A DNA stretch of 64,000 nucleotides from Pseudisothecium myosuroides (taxonomy: Eukaryota; Streptophyta; Bryopsida; Hypnales; Lembophyllaceae): assembly GCA_951799445.1 (NCBI GenBank), contig OX637296.1:21762001-21826000 (forward strand). The letters are read 5' to 3'. Position 1 is the stretch's first letter; each line of letters begins with the position of its first letter. Shown piece by piece: positions 60,218 to 64,000 of this stretch. A program made the translations under genes and the position numbers. Under the pieces are notes generated by a model. The model made no database searches, was not told the DNA's origin, and saw only the letters and a list, made by a program, of their open reading frames with translations.

Positions 60218-61243
60218 AGTACCACTGAACTGTCATGAAAAAATCACTCTAAATTCAATTTCCACATATCAACGTGAATTTTCAAAGTTTTGACTATGTT
60301 ACTCATCAGTGCATTTGACCCAAAAAGTTGGTACACTGTAACATTCAAATGTCCATAATCTTTTTTTCAATTTTTTATTTATAAAAAAACCATCAGTCCT
60401 AACTCCCTATAACTTTCAAATTTAGTACAACAATTTTTATGGCAAAATACTCTTACATAATGAAAATAATGTCATTCTATCTAAGAAAAGTTTTTCTCAT
60501 TGTCTCACACTTACAATGTTGAATCTGTCATTTCCACACTAAGTTAGAAGTACTTGATTCAATCCCCCCTCCCAAATTTGAAATGTTACCAATATGACCT
60601 TAAACTTTCTTTAAGAATGTCTCCAACTTTATATGCAAGTAAATATTTTAGTGAATTAATAGATTCTATAATAAATGATTTTGCATCTTTCTAAAGGTAC
60701 TTCAAAGATGTACACCTAAAATAACTTAAGATTTCTTCAATTTTTGACTCTAAAAATTATTAAAAATTATAAAATCCCCCCCAAAGTCTAATTTTTTTTA
60801 CAAAATGTATAAACTTCATTCACCTAAAAGTTGAAAATAATCCCAAATTGTAATTTTGACTCTATCTATACACCTCAACTTAAATCACCCAACCGTTACT
60901 ATAGTAGGAAGTAAGGTAGAAATACCTAATTGCAACATTTTTTGTTCTCCAATGCCTAAAAAATGGTCTTGAATGAGCTCTTCCATGACTTACAATCACT
61001 AGCTCCCACAATTTTTCAAAAGCAACCAAACAGAAGTGAGGTGTTTTTTGAAGCAACCAATGAAAATTGAGACATTTTATACTTCAAATGTATTCATTCA
61101 ATGTGAATGTAGGGTTATGTGGGCTATCCTAGATTTTCAACTTTGAAAATTTGTAAAACATTTTTAGAACTTTGAAAAATTACTAAAACGCGTTTGGGTT
61201 CATTTTTCTTGAGTTTGCTAACAATCTCATTACATTTTTTGGA
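60218..61243. other. Intergenic spacer between two TTAA-type elements
   Basis: AT-rich; no gene or repeat recognised. Confidence 0.5.
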
Positions 61244-61247
61244 TTAA

Positions 61248-62293
61248 TCCCTAAAGTCCCATTGTCCCTTTAGGAAACAAAAGGGGTTTTGGGCAAGCTC
61301 CTATGGTCTCAATATTCATCATAATTTTTTGAAATATTTTGAAGATAAAAAAATACATTAGCTTTCTGGGAATATAATTTTTATTTCAATCAATGCTTGG
61401 GAACAAAAGTTATGGCACAAAAAGCCCTTTTTTAGGTATGGCAAGTAGAAAAAGCCCACATGAACAAAAAAATTAATTTTTATTTTTATTCCTCATAGTT
61501 TGTAATTTTATCTATATGGGAAGCTTTGATTCATTTCATTTGGATTTGTTATGTGAAAGTCATGGACAATCTTATTGTTTGGGCAGTCAGAGTATCATTT
61601 TGAAAAAAATAACTTGTAGGATTAATTTCTCTATTCAATTTTCACAATTTAAAAAAAAAAATTTACAAGGTTAAAATCTCTTGCTATAACAATCTCATTT
61701 ATGAGATTAGTCTATTCCAATTCCATCTAAGAGCTATTAATGATTTAGATTCACTAGAAGAAATTTGCGTTGAACTCAACAAAAACTACCCCACATGTAT
61801 GTTGTGTCCAATACAAAATCTGTGTTTTTCAACAGACATGTGGGGTAGTTTTTTGTTGAGTTCAACGCAAATTTCTTCCAGTGATTTTCCTTCAATCTTG
61901 AGCATACTTCTACTTAACAATTTTTTAATGAGTGAAAATTAAGTGTGTTTTCTTTTTAAGAAAATTCCTAGACTGTCAACTCGATTCTTCCAACATAAAA
62001 ATTAGAAATTCAAAATCAGTAGTGCAAAAATTTTAAGTTAAAATGATTCTATGCCAGAAAAGCTAGTTGAACAAGGTGCAAAAAAAAATTTACCTTCATT
62101 TTAAATGCAAATATCTTGCAATCTATGCAGTCAAAGTTTCTGAAATTTCTTCCACACATTATATACTAGTCTAGCGCAAGATCTTATAGTTAGATATGCA
62201 AAAAAAACAAATTTTAAATTTTTTTGCACTTTGCAGTAGAAATGGTTGTTTTGAGTGTTTTTTTGATGGAAATAAGGCCTTAGGACTTTGAGG
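61248..62293 (-). mobile_element. TTAA-type element, about 911 bp plus nested MITE
   Basis: TTAA (61244-61247) then TCCCTAAAGTCCC at one end; GGACTTTGAGG then TTAG at the other, a decayed TTAA. The interior matches 48465-49311 in inverse orientation and 46618-47549. A 132-bp CACTA-type MITE interrupts it. Confidence 0.75.
61752..61883. mobile_element. CACTA-type MITE, 132 bp
   Basis: Starts CACTAGAAGAAATTTGCG and ends with the complement of CACTGGAAGAAATTTGCG; arms are complementary for about 48 bp. ATT duplication on both sides (61749-61751 and 61884-61886). Its interior is unrelated to the other MITEs here, so it represents a separate family using the same kind of ends. Confidence 0.88.
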
Positions 62294-63930
62294 TTAGTGT
62301 AGTCTACTTTTAACCCAGTAAGGATGCCGCGGACCATAATTGTCCGATGAATGACAAGGGATTCTCCAATGTAGGACAAAACTACAACTATTCATCCTTG
62401 GAATTTTTTTGTAGAAAGTGGAGAACATCTACAATAGCTTGACTTCCAATGAGTACTTTTGGATTTTTTTATTCCAATGACTCTCACGGTTATACAATGC
62501 ATGATTTCCAGGGTCACCCCCCGCGTCTTTACAAGGTTAAAGCGACTATTTAAGAAGTGATTGCATTTGGGGGGAAGCGAAACTCCTTGAAACAATTTTT
62601 GTTCAATATTTGTAGGAAGAAAAATGGAATTGTCGATCTAACCCAAGTCTTTTCATATTTTTTGGACCTTTGCAAAATTAGTTACGAATTTTTGAAGTTG
62701 AAACGAAGTGAGCACAAAAAAGCGTCCCCCTCCTGAAATGTATACTATTAGTGCATTGAAGAAAGCAAAATATACCTCTGCATTAGAGAATGCTTTGAGA
62801 ACAGGGTCTCTTTTAGGACCTTTTAAACCTTTGAGATAACTTAGTGGGACCAGAAAAAGTGTTCTTTTTTTGTTGTTTCTGTCTTGCTTCACACCTTCTA
62901 AAAAACAGTGGAAGTAATGTAGGACTACCTATATTTGATCAAATAAGCAATTACAGAACATATCAGCAGTAGAGTGAGGCAATGGAAATTTTTCTCATGT
63001 AGACAAATAAGAAATATTAGGACTTTGAATTTTACGTAATTTTATTGTCAAAATTGAAATTACTATGAATTTTGGGAGGCAAAAAGTGCTCGGAATCCAT
63101 TGCCAGTGTCTAGAGTTTTCCAATTCCGATCATAGCCAAACTACTTTTCCACTCACTATTTCCTATTATCTTGCTCATTGTTTTTTGTGCACTTTGGGAC
63201 ATGTGTCATGACCTTAATCGTCCCAACCTTTGAAAAGGAGAAAAACGCACATTTCAAGGAGAAAAAAACCTATTCCAAGTTTGGGCACCCTCCTTGGTCC
63301 AAAATAGTACATCCTAAGTTACATGGCTCCTTGATCTGGAATGGGTGGTTCTACCTTAACTTAACTCCGGATTTCAGGGTTAGGCAAGTACTGACATTTT
63401 CAGCGCTTGACTGACGGAAGTCCTGATTCTTATTGTGTAGCGGTAGCAACTTGGCAATCCGTCTGATTCCAGGTTCGGAAGCAACTTTCAAGGCCTTTGT
63501 CTTCAACCAATTTCTAGTCGGCTTGGCTTTCGTGCTTCACTGAACAACTTGCCCAAGAATCTAGCCCGACGACCCCAACTGGACTTACGCCGTTTCGAGG
63601 ATGTTTCACGTGACCAGTTTCAGTTTTTCCAAGTTGCATATTTGAAATGATAAATGTAGGAAACTCTCGATAAGTGCTTCAAAAAAATTACATTTTCAAG
63701 TAAAAATGCAAGGAATAATCGAAGTATGTCTTGCACAATTGATGCATTCGGTCAAGAGTCCATTAATATACTCCGGAGTATAACAAGTAGCTCGCTACAA
63801 TAGACTTTGGCTTACTTCTCAAGTAAGGTAGCTACTCAAACCTCATCAGGATACGTACCTCTCTTCTGTCGACGCAAAAGCCTCCTTCCCTTCGATCTAG
63901 AGAGTGAGTCTCGCACTGGAATTGGGTACT
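62294..63930. other. Intergenic DNA leading into a probable promoter
   Basis: AT-rich until about 63.1 kb, then rising in GC. The frames at 62392-62595 (-), 62653-62892 (-) and 63178-63414 (+) have no recognisable family. 63820-63930 is CT-rich and promoter-like. Confidence 0.5.
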
Positions 63931-63933
63931 CTG

Positions 63934-63942
63934 AAACCCTAA
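63934..63942 (+). promoter_or_regulatory. Telo-box AAACCCTAA
   Basis: AAACCCTAA lies 50 bp before the ATG at 63984. This box is frequent close to transcription starts of plant housekeeping genes; it supports a gene start here but does not identify it. Confidence 0.45.
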
Positions 63943-63983
63943 TGCTGTCATAGCAGCAGACGCGCATCGTGCTGTAGACAGCC

Positions 63984-64000
63984 ATGGATCAGCAACAAGC
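63984..64000 (+). CDS. Possible start of a gene cut by the window edge
   Basis: ATG in the strong context GCCATGG begins MDQQQ and runs to the window end. It follows a GC-enriched, CT-rich, promoter-like stretch with a telo-box. Only five codons are available, so the product is unknown, and the ATG could also be a chance one in a leader. Confidence 0.35.

Noticed and set aside
63435..63490. tRNA-like stretch with A-box- and B-box-like words
   Set aside because: The B-box-like GGTTCGGAAG is off consensus and no acceptor or anticodon stem could be paired.
1..64000. CRISPR arrays, bacterial operons or organellar DNA
   Set aside because: No regularly spaced short repeats, and several genes have spliceosomal introns; the window is eukaryotic nuclear DNA.

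Overview
This window is nuclear DNA from a land plant. It is AT-rich, with short spliceosomal introns and plant-type proteins. The minus-strand gene at 36531-41265 is intraflagellar-transport protein IFT54, which is kept only by lineages that build cilia. The donor is therefore most likely a plant with swimming sperm and compact introns: a bryophyte first, a lycophyte or fern as alternatives. The species cannot be named from the sequence.

Layout. 1-16 kb is repeat-derived and AT-rich. It holds a CACTA-type MITE, an LTR-like promoter region followed by tandem-repeat arrays (about 2.4-7.1 kb), further MITEs, and faint retrotransposon relics. 16-21 kb holds one long minus-strand gene of 1384 codons in my two-exon model. 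Its protein joins a degenerate AINTEGUMENTA-type double-AP2 region to a C-terminal domain resembling the F-box-associated/kelch propeller of plant F-box proteins, with a recently expanded 28-residue repeat in between. I know of no described protein with this architecture. 21-31 kb is almost gene-free.

33-57 kb is the genic part. It contains an Mpo1/DUF962-like gene (+), IFT54 (-, 17 exons reconstructed with consistent phase, two GC-AG introns), the mitochondrial porin VDAC (+, 6 exons, exactly 276 aa) and an IMPACT/YIH1 homologue with an RWD domain (-, 8 exons found, first exon missing). IFT54 and VDAC are divergent across a 1.3-kb spacer that carries a four-copy repeat. A new gene may start at the right edge (63984).

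The intergenic DNA holds three recognisable DNA-transposon groups. These are about 0.9-1.0-kb elements flanked by TTAA with CCC.../...GGG ends (piggyBac-like), pogo/Emigrant-like elements with TA duplications, and short foldback elements with CACTA-like ends and 3-bp duplications. They are nested. At 48.3-49.3 kb a CACTA-type MITE sits in a TTAA element, which sits in an Emigrant-like MITE. The genes encode housekeeping or ciliary functions (mitochondrial metabolite exchange, fatty-acid alpha-oxidation, translation-stress control, flagellum assembly) and do not form a pathway. A 41-bp inverted copy of VDAC coding sequence lies in the probable VDAC 3' UTR and could form a hairpin with the coding region.
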